A stretch of 64,000 nt of DNA from Mugil cephalus. Lineage: Eukaryota; Chordata; Actinopteri; Mugiliformes; Mugilidae. The notes below the pieces were generated by a model. It ran no database searches. It had not been told where the DNA came from and saw nothing but the letters and a program-made list of their open reading frames with translations. This document shows, piece by piece, positions 1 through 12,910 of this stretch. The stretch covers positions 18,758,001 through 18,822,000 of the forward strand of contig NC_061773.1 in NCBI RefSeq assembly GCF_022458985.1. The letters run 5' to 3'. Positions within the stretch are counted from its first letter, which is position 1. Each line of letters starts with the position of its first letter. The position numbers were made by a program, and so were the translations under genes.

Positions 1-311
1 AAGATTACTTGTTCCCTCTGCCAAGAAAGAAGAAATTAAAATTTAACCGTTAAAGCTGAAGCTTAAACATGCGTGTAAATTAAAATGTGATGTCAGCTGA
101 TGTGGAATCCCAGAAATCGGCTTGACAAAGTTGTGATTGAGTGGATTTTGTTTGTTGTTGTGCAAAGGCGAAGGCCAAGGAACCTGGATCAATATGAAGT
201 GGAAAATGAAATCGAATCTGGAGAACATTTAGTTGGAAGAGTACTTTAGAATAAAACAGTGTCCAGAAAACAAACAAAGACATAAAAACACAAGAATCTG
301 CCCGTGTTTAA

Positions 312-587
<276 letters not shown>

Positions 588-1405
588 CTGTGCCTTTTCA
601 CCTCTGCATCTTTAAATGCGTCAGTCAGCGGGTGACAGGAGAGGAGAGGAGAGGAGAGGAGAGGAGAGGAGAGGAGTGTTGAATTTCTAATCAATCTGTC
701 TGTGCAAAATGCAAAAAATGTGGTCATTAAAAAGGTGTCAAAGTACACATTGTATATACAGGTGTTGCTGAGTATTGTAAAAATAATAATAATATATATA
801 TATATATTAGATATAGTCATTTACTCCTTTTACTTCACAGGTGTTGTCTGCGGACTGTTGTATTTCTTGTAGTTTTAAAACACATTAGTGACAGTTACTC
901 TCTCTGTGCTTGTAATTTGACACACATGCTGTTTTCACTGGATGTGTTTTTCAAACTGGTTTGTTTGTATAATTCGGGTTTTTAAGTGCATGACTTTATA
1001 CGTGTGCCAAAACGATGTCTGTGAAAACAAGGGGGAAGCAAAATGTTCATTTTGCCACTGAAACTTGACCCACACTGCCCCAAATCATTACTGAAAGTTT
1101 GCGACATGCGACGCTTTTCATCGTGACAGGGAATTTATTTTGATAATGTGTATTTCTGATTCAAATGCGGAGACAGAATTTAATTTTGTGATATTTCTAT
1201 GTATATTTGTTACAAATACATTACGACTCTTTTCTGACATTGGTATCTGGGCATTGTCGGAGCAAAAAAAAAAAAAATCCAAATATATATATGCAGTCAT
1301 TGCAGCATGATTTTGTGTGTTTTTGTTTCTCTCGCACTAATCACATCGTTCTTTTTTTTTTGAATAGTGAAAAAAGGGAGTAATTTTCCCTTAATGTTTA
1401 CAAGT
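588..1405 (+). other. 3' UTR / downstream region of the synaptoporin gene
   Basis: No coding potential was seen after the TAG at 587. The stretch carries a GGAGA pentamer array at 637-676, an AT dinucleotide run near 788-808 and several A or T runs. It probably belongs to the 3' UTR, because no AATAAA is seen before the tandem repeat, where one occurs at 1,740. Confidence 0.5.
637..676 (+). repeat. GGAGA pentanucleotide microsatellite
   Basis: About eight uninterrupted GGAGA units just downstream of the synaptoporin stop codon, a purine-only strand. Confidence 0.9.
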
Positions 1406-4400
1406 GGGTGCTCCTGCTATAAATTACTGTGACTGTTTTTTTCTATGACTACTGGCAAATTCTACACATTGCATTTTTAAGTACGTTCATAGTTTTCATT
1501 TACACTGGTTAAGCCCAGCAAAAAGCACATGAGCACCACACGGATAATGAATAATGGGCTCATCTGTATACATACTGTATGTGTACTGAGCCTTATCTTA
1601 CTTATTTTACTCATTTTTGCACAAGGCGTGTACTGTGCAGTCATGAACCAGAGATTATGCCTGTTTGCTATTTATTTAGATTGATATGACGTGTGCAGTC
1701 CTGTTTTTGACCTTCTTTGCATGTGGCCTGCATCAGTGTAATAAAGTAGATTGAACATCCATGTATGTAAAACAGTCTGATACCCATGACAAATGTGTAC
1801 AGGTCCACGTAGTGAGTGTGGATGATATTTTACAGGGATTCATGCTAGTAAACCTGTACAAATTTGTCCATAAATGACTCGTCTTCATGTATCAGTTCAA
1901 ATCTCCTTGTTTGATCTATGTGAGTGAACTCTGACCTTTGACCCGCCAGCATTGTTTCAACAGAAACCAGGTGCTCTCTTTCGGTTTGTTGTCAGAAATG
2001 TGCACAACTTTCCAACAAAGCCAACAAGCCTTTATACACAAAATACGCAACCTATATATAGATATACTGGATTCTGAACTCCCTCTGAGATAGAACTGTG
2101 AAATTAAACTCCTAAATGCATCAAATAATGAACATAACGTCCGTAGATGCCAATACTTGTACTAGGAACAGCATCACGACGTGTAATAAAGCACAAACAG
2201 CGCCTCACTGTTGGCTGACACACTCCTAAAATACACAACATAACATGTGGAAAGAAACTGAACCCTGATGTGTAGAGTGAATTTGTTTGTTACCAGTACT
2301 TTGATCAAGAAATGTATGTTTTACTATTATTACTAACAGCTGAAGCTTAAAACAGCAGTATCAATGAGGCCATCTTGTAGCTGAAGCAGCCATGTGCCAT
2401 TATCATTTTAACTGGGTAAAAAAAAATGGACGACTGTTAAAATAGATCAGCCCATCCAGGAACTTCGGTTTTCTTTCATTTGGCCATTGTAGATGCAGTT
2501 GCTGAAATAAATCCTGCTGGACCTGAAAGAAGGTTTGTTTTGTATGGGGATGTAGCCACAGACTAGTTGGGGGACCTCGTGCTGACCCCTGTCCACTGCT
2601 GAATGTGACAGGTGGGCATCAGAACTAGACCACAGACCAGGATGCTTGGGGTCACCCATACAAATGTTAACATAAACTATACTGAATGTGGCAATGCAAA
2701 TATTACTATTTAAATGCAATTTACTTATTGGAATCCACACCACACACTTCTAACAGACTCTGACAATGACGATACTAACCAGAAAACACTTTTATTATTA
2801 TTACAGCATCAATTTTGGGCTAACAGGAAACATAAAGATTGCATAATATTTTGTTGTCCTGAGCACTGTTTACAGTGTAGGATGTCAAGGTGGACCATGT
2901 CCCCACAGAGAAACTGGGGGTGCTCCTGCTATAAATTACTGTGACTGTTTTTTTCTATGACTACTGGCAAATTCTACACATTGCATTTTTAAGTACGCTC
3001 ATAGTTTTCATTTACACTGGTTAAGCCCAGCAAAAAGCACATGAGCACCACACGGATAATGAATAATGGGCTCATCTGTATATATACTGTATGTGTACTG
3101 AGCCTTATCTTACTTATTTTACTAATTTTTGCACAAGGCGTGTACTGTGCAGTCATGAACCAGAGATTATGCCTGTTTGCTATTTATTTAGATTGATATG
3201 ACGTGTGCAGTCCTGTTTTTGACCTTCTTTGCATGTGGCCTGCATCAGTGTAATAAAGTAGATTGAACATCCATGTATGTAAAACAGTCTGATACCCATG
3301 ACAAATGTGTACAGGTCCACGTAGTGAGTGTGGATGATATTTTACAGGGATTCATGCTAGTAAACCTGTACAAATTTGTCCATAAATGACTCGTCTTCAT
3401 GTATCAGTTCAAATCTCCTTGTTTGATCTATGTGAGTGAACTCTGACCTTTGACCCGCCAGCATTGTTTCAACAGAAACCAGGTGCTCTCTTTCGGTTTG
3501 TTGTCAGAAATGTGCACAACTTTCCAACAAAGCCAACAAGCCTTTATACACAAAATACGCAACCTATATATAGATATACTGGATTCTGAACTCCCTCTGA
3601 GATAGAACTGTGAAATTAAACTCCTAAATGCATCAAATAATGAACATAACGTCCGTAGATGCCAATACTTGTACTAGGAACAGCATCACGACGTGTAATA
3701 AAGCACAAACAGCGCCTCACTGTTGGCTGACACACTCCTAAAATACACAACATAACATGTGGAAAGAAACTGAACCCTGATGTGTAGAGTGAATTTGTTT
3801 GTTACCAGTACTTTGATCAAGAAATGTATGTTTTACTATTATTACTAACAGCTGAAGCTTAAAACAGCAGTATCAATGAGGCCATCTTGTAGCTGAAGCA
3901 GCCATGTGCCATTATCATTTTAACTGGGTAAAAAAAAATGGACGACTGTTAAAATAGATCAGCCCATCCAGGAACTTCGGTTTTCTTTCATTTGGCCATT
4001 GTAGATGCAGTTGCTGAAATAAATCCTGCTGGACCTGAAAGAAGGTTTGTTTTGTATGGGGATGTAGCCACAGACTAGTTGGGGGACCTCGTGCTGACCC
4101 CTGTCCACTGCTGAATGTGACAGGTGGGCATCAGAACTAGACCACAGACCAGGATGCTTGGGGTCACCCATACAAATGTTAACATAAACTATACTGAATG
4201 TGGCAATGCAAATATTACTATTTAAATGCAATTTACTTATTGGAATCCACACCACACACTTCTAACAGACTCTGACAATGACGATACTAACCAGAAAACA
4301 CTTTTATTATTATTACAGCATCAATTTTGGGCTAACAGGAAACATAAAGATTGCATAATATTTTGTTGTCCTGAGCACTGTTTACAGTGTAGGATGTCAA

Positions 4401-4930
4401 GGTGGACCATGTCCCCACAGAGAAACTGGGGGTGCTCCTGCTATAAATTACTGTGACTGTTTTTTTCTATGACTACTGGCAAATTCTACACATTGCATTT
4501 TTAAGTACGCTCATAGTTTTCATTTACACTGGTTAAGCCCAGCAAAAAGCACATGAGCACCACACGGATAATGAATAATGGGCTCATCTGTATATATACT
4601 GTATGTGTACTGAGCCTTATCTTACTTATTTTACTAATTTTTGCACAAGGCGTGTACTGTGCAGTCATGAACCAGAGATTATGCCTGTTTGCTATTTATT
4701 TAGATTGATATGACGTGTGCAGTCCTGTTTTTGACCTTCTTTGCATGTGGCCTGCATCAGTGTAATAAAGTAGATTGAACATCCGTGTATGTAAAACAGT
4801 CTGATACCCATGACAAATGTGTACAGGTCCACGTAGTGAGTGTGGATGATATTTTACAGGGATTCATGCTAGTAAACCTGTAAAAATTTGTACAAATGTC
4901 AAGGTGGACCATGTCCCCACAGAGAAACTG
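1406..4930 (+). repeat. 1,512-bp tandem repeat, 2 full copies plus an internally deleted third
   Basis: The block starting GGGTGCTCCTGCTATAAATT recurs with an exact 1,512-bp offset: copy 1 at 1,406-2,917, copy 2 at 2,918-4,429, copy 3 from 4,430. Copies 2 and 3 share single-base variants against copy 1 (for example AAGTACGCTC for AAGTACGTTC), so the second duplication is the more recent. Copy 3 follows the unit to about 4,888, then jumps to the last ~35 bases of the unit (ATGTCAAGGTGGACCATG and on, to 4,930) before unique sequence begins, so about 1 kb of the unit is missing. No gene or transposon family was recognised in the unit; the short ORFs in it are identical in the copies and look fortuitous. 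Each copy carries an AATAAA. Confidence 0.95.
1740..1745 (+). terminator. Candidate polyadenylation signal AATAAA, present in all three repeat copies
   Basis: AATAAA at 1,740-1,745 recurs at 3,252-3,257 and 4,764-4,769 because it lies inside the 1,512-bp repeat. It is the first AATAAA seen past the synaptoporin stop and could end its transcript; the repeat would multiply the available signals. Use is an inference. Confidence 0.4.
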
Positions 4931-5439
4931 TCTCCAAGACAGATATTTGCATACACAGCACAAGTTCAGATATGAAGAGGCATCTAACTGGCGAAAAACA
5001 TCACAAAGTAGGTTCTTCTCAGTGATAAATGGTTTCTATCAAAACATTAACTCATATACTACTATAAGAATACTGTAACCAGGCCCAGTTTTTGTCCTTT
5101 TTGCATGTATGTGTGTGCGTGTTTATTTTCTTGTACAGCCGTCTTTCTGAGGACTAGGTGGGAGTTAAAGACCACTGCAGTGAGGACATTTTGGAAAGTG
5201 AGGACATCACCACTTTGCTGGAATGTTTGAAAAAATAAAGACAAAATAACTCCACATATCTCCTTTTCAATCAACATGATCATATGATAACCATATTTAA
5301 TGACAGAATCACACACACTCTTTTAAAAAAAAATCATCTTTAGATTTATTAATTACTTTAGTTAGTTAACAGCTAGGAAGACAGAATCATTTAAGAGGCT
5401 GTCCTTACTAATGAATAGACATTACTTAAGATGCTTCTT

Positions 5440-5710
5440 AATTTTTAGGCGAGCATAATGATAGCAGTCAATAATTGTGACTTTTTTCTGAATAATTGAG
5501 TCAAATCTCCACTGATGCAAGAACACCTTTGTTGTGTAGATGGTCTTAATGTAACTTAGGATGCATTTTGTATTCACACAACCAAACAAATGCAGACACA
5601 TGTGACCCAGACCACCTCGAAATGCAGTCCTCAATGTGTCCTAAATGTGTTCACAGGTGGTCACTTGTGATCGGATTCCCAAAAATGGATGTTAGTGATG
5701 CCATTGTTCT
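5440..5710 (-). mobile_element. Decayed MITE relic, same family as the copy at 18,263-18,676
   Basis: The reverse complement reads through AGGTGGTC...GTGTCTGCAT...TGTGTGAA...GTTACATTAA, which aligns with the MITE in the second Mx gene (18,263-18,676) in the opposite orientation. Its right end (GGATGTTAGTGATGCCA) resembles the family terminus ATGTTAATGCCAGGTCTGAA. No coding capacity. Confidence 0.6.
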
Positions 5711-5969
5711 GGCCCCTGCAAAATATAGAAGTTTAAAATCTGAATTTATTTTGGGGTATAAGTTACCATTTGGTTATGATCATGCTTAGGGTTAGGCATT
5801 TATTTGCCTAGACTCCGGTTAGGCTAAGGGTCTGAGGAATGCATTATGTCAACAGAAAGGCCTTTCAGAGACAGAAACATCAGTTTGTGTGTGGAGTATA
5901 ATCTTAAGTCCCAGTTACATTAATTCCTACCAGTGAAATAACCACGGTCCTGACAAAACACATCTCATC

Positions 5970-6215
5970 TTCTACAACCACTTATCCTCACTAGGGTTGT
6001 GGGGGTTGTGGGGGTTACTGGAACCTATCCCAGCTGTCATCAACTATCGCAGGGTCTATTGCAAGGTCAACACAGACCTAAACAATCATTTACACTCACA
6101 CCTATGGTCAATTTAAAATCACCACTTAACCGAGCATGTCTTTGAAGGGTTGGAGGAAACTGGAGTACCCTGAGAAAACCCATGCAGACATAGGGAAAAC
6201 ATGCATACTTGTGCC
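5970..6215 (+). repeat. Teleost interspersed repeat tail
   Basis: The text (CCACTTATCCTCACTAGGGT, then TGGAACCTATCCCAGCTGTC, TCGCAGGGTC, CACTCACACCTATGG, CATGTCTTTGAAGGGTTGGA, AACCCATGCAGACA) matches a very common fish repeat that I recognise by its phrases. I cannot name the family with certainty; it is probably the 3' part of a LINE or a LINE-derived SINE. It is diverged and non-coding. Confidence 0.6.
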
Positions 6216-6721
6216 AACAAATGAAATCAAATCCATATGAATAAAAACAGAACCAAGCTCAGTAAACAACGGGTATATTCATTGTAGTGAAGACAGTGCT
6301 CTGCCATCCCCCAATGTCTTTAAATTTCATCCAGATGCTGTTTCGTTTAGTGGTGTGATTATGATTCCTCACATGTGACTGGCTACATGGTGTGGCCATC
6401 AAAACAAAGTCCTGCCCCCTTCCTCATGGCAACACTAATGAACAAGCAAAGAGGAAAACAAAACAATGGGGAGCAGGCTCCCCCCTCGATGGGAATCGGC
6501 TCTTCTGACTCACTTGCAAACATTGGCTCTTTTGCGCATGACACATTACTACTGGACGGAAGTTTGATGAGATGCAGAAAAGAGTTGCCATGCTTGGGAG
6601 AAGTCGTGACTTTGAACAGGAGTGTTGTTGTTGTAAGTTGTTGTAAGTTTGGTGTGTGTAATTTTTACAGCCATTCATGAAAGTGCTACAGCAGTGCTAA
6701 AACCGAATTGTGGTAATGTCT

Positions 6722-6735
6722 AGTTTCAGTTTCAG
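6722..6735 (-). promoter_or_regulatory. ISRE-like site, candidate promoter element of the first Mx gene
   Basis: AGTTTCAGTTTCAG is a near-perfect interferon-stimulated response element (consensus AGTTTCNNTTTCNC/T), equal to TGAAACTGAAAC on the other strand, which binds ISGF3 and IRF factors. It lies 1.5 kb upstream of the Mx ATG. That spacing fits if a non-coding first exon and an intron lie between, as the splice acceptor at 8,240 suggests. Function is inferred. Confidence 0.5.
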
Positions 6736-8256
6736 TTACTTTCTATACCAACTTGGGATTAGCGAGTGATTGTTTTTAAATAACAATGTGTGATTGTGTG
6801 TTAACATTACTCCATCCTGAAAGGAGTACTGTGTGTTCTTGTGGGAAATGCAGGTTTACTTCCACAGATGCAGTAAGATTTGTATGGTTATGATTTTGTG
6901 TGAGTTTTGTTAATACCTGTTAAGCACAAACCGCATATCACCACCTCCATAAATTGTAATACCGTCCATCTTGTGTACCGACTTGAATGCATCTGCGGCT
7001 GTTTCTATGTCAGCCTCACCAAAAGGAGGTGATAGGAGATAGGGTAGTCGAACATAAATATGTCATTCGGACTGGAAACTTGAGCTATCCACTAACACTA
7101 ACACTGACACTTCCTAGAAGCTCAGCAAGGATGTGATTCAAGTGTCATAGTTATAGATATAAAAGTTATAAATTCAGATGGCAGGGGAAGGGACAAACTC
7201 AAACTCCTCAAAGAAAGAGAGGTATATTGGATTCATGCCCTTAAGGCCACCAGTCATCCTGGTCTCAATGAGGACTTTAACCTAAAAATATTTCTCTCAG
7301 GGATGGTGTTTTGAGTCTTTATGTCTCTATCTCCCTTGTGGTGGGATTGTGCCAGTCACCCAGATTAGTACCAGCCGAACACACAATTGAACAACAGTGC
7401 ACTCTGATTCCGTTCAACTCTGACAGATCAGACCTCCATCAGGTCTCAACCTCTAACACGTGACTTGGACTTACCTCTCTCTTGTCATCGGACTTTGACC
7501 ATCAAACTGACTGGACTGTGGACAATTCATCCAAAAGACAGTTTCTATTCGTTTGTGAAAGTCACTGTTATATACAGTTAATTGAATAACTTTGTTGTTG
7601 ATATTGCATCGTTCCTAATTAACCTAGAGCAAGATGTACTTACCCAGGAGTGGGTTACACGTTCCGTCTTGCTAATTAAATAGAAGAAAACATATTGCAG
7701 ATTGTGTAATATCTGTAAGTGAGCAATCAAACTGGCAAATTTGTGATGTTAATTCAGATTTTAAATGTCAGACTTCCATTAGTTGTTTAGGACCTTGTTT
7801 TAAATGTGGTTGCCAGGAGAACATGAAGTATGATAGTGACAAACACGGAATTTAAAAGCCCAACTTGAGCCTTAACTAAGTCTTTGCACCAAATCCTGGC
7901 TATAACTAGAGTTAGCTTTGTCTAAGGGAGCAGTGCATGGTGGTCTAAAATCCTTCACAGAAACTGAATCACTTGTATCCAGATGAACAAACAGACAGAC
8001 CAAGAGAACCAATAACATGTTATGTGCTACTCTGAGACCATCCCACTGTGAAGTAAGGAGGACACACCCATGCACTTTGACCATTTCAGTTCCTGGGTTA
8101 GAAACTCTTTTTGCTATTCCGGGTCAAGACTACAGTGTACTTCTAATAGAGAGGAGGTCACACAGCTCTTTACTTAGCCTTTTGTTGTTGTTTCATTATT
8201 TGCTTTGTTTCGATTTTTGCTCGCTTGTTTGTTTTTTCAGGAGACTGGCAGACGCT

Positions 8257-11200
8257 ATGAACACTCTGAACGAACAGTATGAAGAGAAGGTGCGCCCCTG
8301 CATTGACCTTATAGACTCTCTTCATTCTCTCGGTATAGAGAAGGACTTGGCGCTGCCTGCTATAGCCGTGATAGGAGACCAAAGCTCAGGAAAGAGCTCT
8401 GTGTTGGAGGCGCTGTCAGGAGTGGCTCTGCCAAGAGGAAGTGGTAAGTCCTACACTACTTACCACTGACCTGTAGCTAGCTGGCTAACCTTTTTCGTGT
8501 TTTCATGCATAACTCCACACCTCCACCATTTCAGTGTATCAGTTACTGACAACGTAGTCTGAGAGCAACTGACCTCATCTAAACACACTTAGCCCTCATT
8601 TAACTCTCTCTTTGGAAATGTAGGCATCCAGACAAGATGTCCACTGGAACTGAAAATGAAGAGAAAGAAAGAGGGAGAGGACTGGTTTGGAAGTATAAGC
8701 TACAAGAATCACATGGAGGAGATAAGCAATCCTGGACATGTGGAGAAAAAGATTCGAGAAGGTATTGCATACAGAATATAAATTCATTAATTTAGGCCAA
8801 GAAGTGATGGACATAAATGACGGTTCCATTTATCTGCTTAGGGAAACATCACACCACATAGCATATCCTCTCTCTTCAGCACAAAATAAAATGGCTGGGT
8901 TTGGTGCGGGTATCAGCAGTGACCTCATCCGTCTTGAGATCGCCTCCCCTGATGTTCCAGACCTGACGCTCATTGACCTGCCCGGCATCACCAGGGTGGC
9001 TGTTGAGGGCCAGCCCGAGAACATCTATGAACAAGTAAGCTCAAACTCAATACTTTTGGTTCAGTGTGCTATTGGATGCTTTCCACCCAGTGGAACGTTG
9101 TAATTTACATCTAAAAAATAACCTTAACCTTTAACAACGGTTGCTGTTAAGCTAATCACTAATAGGTAAACATAATTTTTGGCCATTATACTTTAGGCCT
9201 CTAGAGGTAAGGGCATAAGGGTATACTCCGTTGTCATCCTTCAAATGGTTCCGATTTTCAGTGTGATTATAACGTAATTGTTGATTTGATGTGAAGTGTT
9301 CCAACACTGCAGATATTGGACAGTTGCACAATTTATGAATTCAATTCATTAGAATGAGATTGTCATAGGACTGTGACTGTTTCCTTTCAGATCAAGAGAG
9401 TGATCAAGAAGTTTATCACAAGACAAGAAACCATCAGCTTGATTGTTATTCCATGTAACATGGACATAGCGACCACAGAAGCTCTGAAGATGGCACAGCA
9501 GGTGGATCCTGAGGGAGAGAGAACTATGGGTAAATACTGAAAAATAGTCACACAGCTCGTAAGTAAGGTTTGCTCTTACACTGTCCACTCTTCCCACCAG
9601 AAAGTGGACAGGAAGTTGCATAACTTAATTTTGTAAGTTCTGTTTCTAGTTCTGTGTAATAAGCCTGTTTAATTTAAGTAATACTGCAGAAATCTGAGAT
9701 AGCTCTGTTTAGTATTTTAAGTAACTTAGAATGACCTGTACGAATTTTATGCTGCGGAGATCATTCTCATACTCTCTTTCAGGGTGCTTTAGTGTCAGAA
9801 ACTGTCACTACTATTTATCTGTATTCCAAAAAAAACAACCTGTCTCTCTCTCTCTGTCTCTCTGTCTCTCTGTCAGGGATTTTGACCAAGCCCGACCTGG
9901 TGGACAAAGGCACAGAAGAGACAGTGGTTAAAACCGTGCGCAATGAGGTGATCCCCCTGATGAAGGGCTACATGATTGTCAAGTGCAGGGGTCAGAGGGA
10001 GATCATAGAGAATGTGTCTCTTGCTGAAGCTATAGAAACAGAGAACGACTTCTTCGAAAATCACGCACATTTTAAGTAAGTCTGTTCCTATCCAAACTAG
10101 TGTTAGATAAGTGCGACACACTGTGTCAGGTTGTACTTTGAATCCTTTTGTATTTCTTTGCCGTAGGACTCTCTACGATGAAGGTCAAGCCACTGTTCCT
10201 AGGCTGGCAGAAAAACTGACCATGGAACTGGTGCATCATATCCAGGTGAAAGCTTCTCAGTGCTCAAAAAGTAGGTTGATAACTTTACCTACTCCAATTG
10301 CCTAACCCCCGTGTGACTTTCAGAAATCTCTGCCTCGACTGGAAGAACAAATAGAGGAGAAACTAGCACAGACTCAGGCAGAGCTGGACAAACATGGCAA
10401 CGGACCCCCAACAGTGTCAGCTGATAGACTCACTTTCCTCATTGATGTGAGTTTACTGTCTGACCATTTTTGCATCTGCTAACCTGAAGTGGATCTTCTG
10501 CAAAAATCTAATTTGTCCCGTTCTTTTACTTTAACCTCTGGTATTTTAGAAAGTGACAGCATTTACACAAGACGCCATCTATCTCACAAAGGGGGAAGAA
10601 CTAAAATGTGGAGTCAAGTCCAGTATCTTTTTCATACTCAGAAATGTTTTTTCAGAATGGAAGGAAACCATTGAGACATCTGGAAAAACATGTAAGTAAA
10701 TGAGAGAGAAAACTGAAATATGCCATGACTTTCGTGTTGTATTATCAAACATAAAGTGACCTTTTATTGCAATTACATGCAGTAAACGATACTATTGAGA
10801 GTCCTCAGTACGAACAGAAATACAGAGGAAGAGAACTACCAGGGTTCACCAGCTACCGTATTTTTGAAACCATGATCAAGGAGCAGATTGAGCGAATGGA
10901 GGAACCTGCTGTGCTTAAACTCAAGCAGGTGACAGGTACAGTATGTCTTCTCATGATACTAAAGTGACGCCTCCTAGTTATTAATGTATTTGGTGACTTT
11001 AATTCTGCATCTGATTTGTTTTCTTTTCCCTTTAGAAATCATAAGGAAAGAGCTGTTTGAGTTGGCACGGAGCAGCTTGGCTGGATTTCCTAACCTCATC
11101 AAAACAGCTAAGGTACCTTCTTTGTCAGTTGTACCTGTATACGCACACATGTTCAATATTTGCTAACGATTTTGGTGTGTGATTTAGATGAAGATCGAAG

Positions 11201-12401
11201 CCATCGTAAGTGAGAGAGAATCTGCGGCAGAGTCCATGCTGAGGACTCAGTTTAAGATGGAGATGGTCGTGTACACTCAGGACAGCACATATGACAAGAT
11301 GATAGGGAAGCGAAAGAGGGATGACGAACAAGATGGGTTTTTCGCCACCACCTTTATGACTAAGCGCACTGTGAATAAAAACAACAACAGGGATACCATG
11401 GAAGAATATAAAGAGCGTGTCAAGTCCTACTACCACGTAAGTGTCCTTAAAGTGCTATGTACATGTAGTCCTGCGAAGTGCACAAGGTAGGGTTGTAGAC
11501 GCCTATGACTCCGGCAAAGGATTTAAAAAGAACTTCACTGTGAGGAAAGTCATATGCAAGAAGATTTCAAATGACTGCCAGGTTGTCTAGGACTGGCTAC
11601 TTCAGCATGTGGACCAAAAAATACCATTGTACCACAAGATGTGTAATCTTGAGAGACTGTGTCTGTCCAAATCCCGAAAGACACAAGCAAATCCACCGAG
11701 GAAAGGCTCAGTGTCATAGTCTGGTGTACAGTTACGGAAGAAATCGGCACATTTTTCACAGTTCAGTTACAAATCAACTGTGCCACCTTTTCCAGTATCT
11801 GAAGGCTCCTTTTCTATGAGAACCTACCATAGGGCTCTTCATCATACGTCAAATGAGGGTCACTTTTTCTCTCTGCTTTTTGGATGTAATGTTCAAACCT
11901 GTTACAAGTTTAAAATATTCTAGTATTTGTCAGCTAAATATAAATAGAAGTAAAAGACAAACATTTAATGCTCAGTTTGAAGAATGTTCGAACCTCTCTG
12001 ATAGCTTCCGGAATAAATCATGTTTACTTCACGTATACTGCAACCTCATAAATACAGATATTTCAGACAACACCGATCAAATTGTGTAAAGGAATAGATA
12101 AATGAAGTTTTTTTTTACCCCTACTTCTCGTATCTCCAAACCACAGATCGTTAGCCAGCGCATGGCTGATCAGATCCCTCTTGTGATCCGCTACGAAATG
12201 TTGCAGGAGGTTGCCCTCCAGCTACAGAGGCAGATGCTGCAGATTATTCAGGACGATGGGAAAAACGGGTCCCTGCTCCAAGAGGACTGTGGCATAAAAA
12301 ACAGGAGAATTTACCTTCAGAATCGCCTTAAGCGCCTGTCAAATGCACGCTCTCTGTTGACTGAATTCAGTATGAACATATACAACTTTAGCACAAGCTG
12401 A
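8257..12401 (+). CDS. mx: Interferon-induced GTP-binding protein Mx, copy 1
   Basis: Complete dynamin-superfamily antiviral GTPase, 12 coding exons: 8257-8443, 8624-8761, 8880-9034, 9391-9529, 9877-10075, 10167-10245, 10324-10446, 10550-10691, 10783-10935, 11036-11112, 11188-11436, 12147-12401; 1,896 nt, 631 aa. Visible motifs: P-loop GDQSSGKSS (near residue 40), LPRGSG, switch DLPG, TKPD, then stalk and GED helices ending [11 protein letters not shown]. The ATG follows an acceptor at 8,240, so exon 1 is non-coding and upstream. The exon encoding stalk loop L4 (11,188-11,436) has a basic KRKR patch and differs greatly from copy 2; the C-terminus carries about 12 extra residues ([10 protein letters not shown] end). 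Mx proteins assemble into rings on viral nucleocapsids. Intact as read; expression is expected to be interferon-driven. Confidence 0.95.
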
Positions 12402-12910
12402 AAACTGTTTTTGAATTACTTGTATTCTTTGCAGATTTCTATTTATCTCAAATCATTGTGTATCGATAGACAAACTTTTCAAAGACAGTCTATTCAACAT
12501 TATCAATTTTGTAAACATTTTTTCGGTGTTATGTTGTGAATGAAGCACTGCGCTAAGTTGACTTAAAAACGTAGAGGAGAGGAGATCAAGTAGACAGCAT
12601 TAGTTAAGTGTGTCAGGTAATGCACAGGCTGTCTTTATATAATGCATAAAATACCAACTTTAAAATTTGCTGTTTACATTTGTTCTTTTTTTTCTTCTTT
12701 TTTTTGGACTCCAAACAACCGATGTCATTAATAACACTTTTCAGAAAAAGACTTCTGTTACGCTCAGAGGACCCTTAGCCACCAGGGGGCCCCAAAGCTG
12801 CAAGTTAAGCCTCATCTGAGGAGAATTAAAATGACTTAACTCTTTATCTGTAACCATCTCCTTTGTTTATTATATCCCGTCTAAAAATAAATTTAAGACA
12901 TGAATAAAAT
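12402..12910 (+). other. 3' UTR of Mx copy 1 with two polyadenylation signals
   Basis: Non-coding sequence after the TGA at 12,399-12,401. AATAAA occurs at 12,886-12,891 and 12,903-12,908, the first clear polyadenylation signals after the stop. The end of the transcript is inferred. Confidence 0.55.

Larger units (their letters stand above)
4931..8240. other. Intergenic region between the synaptoporin gene and the first Mx gene
   Basis: No gene was recognised. The region holds a decayed MITE (about 5,440-5,710), a fish interspersed-repeat tail (about 5,970-6,215) and an ISRE-like site (6,722-6,735). The part from about 6,720 to 8,240 probably includes the promoter, non-coding first exon and first intron of the downstream Mx gene, because the ATG-bearing exon starts at a good splice acceptor (8,240). 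The first exon itself could not be placed. Confidence 0.6.

Noticed and set aside
2447-4456. Open frames of 98 and 76 codons, each present twice
   Set aside because: They lie in the 1,512-bp tandem repeat and are duplicated only because the repeat is. No recognisable domain, no splice or promoter support.
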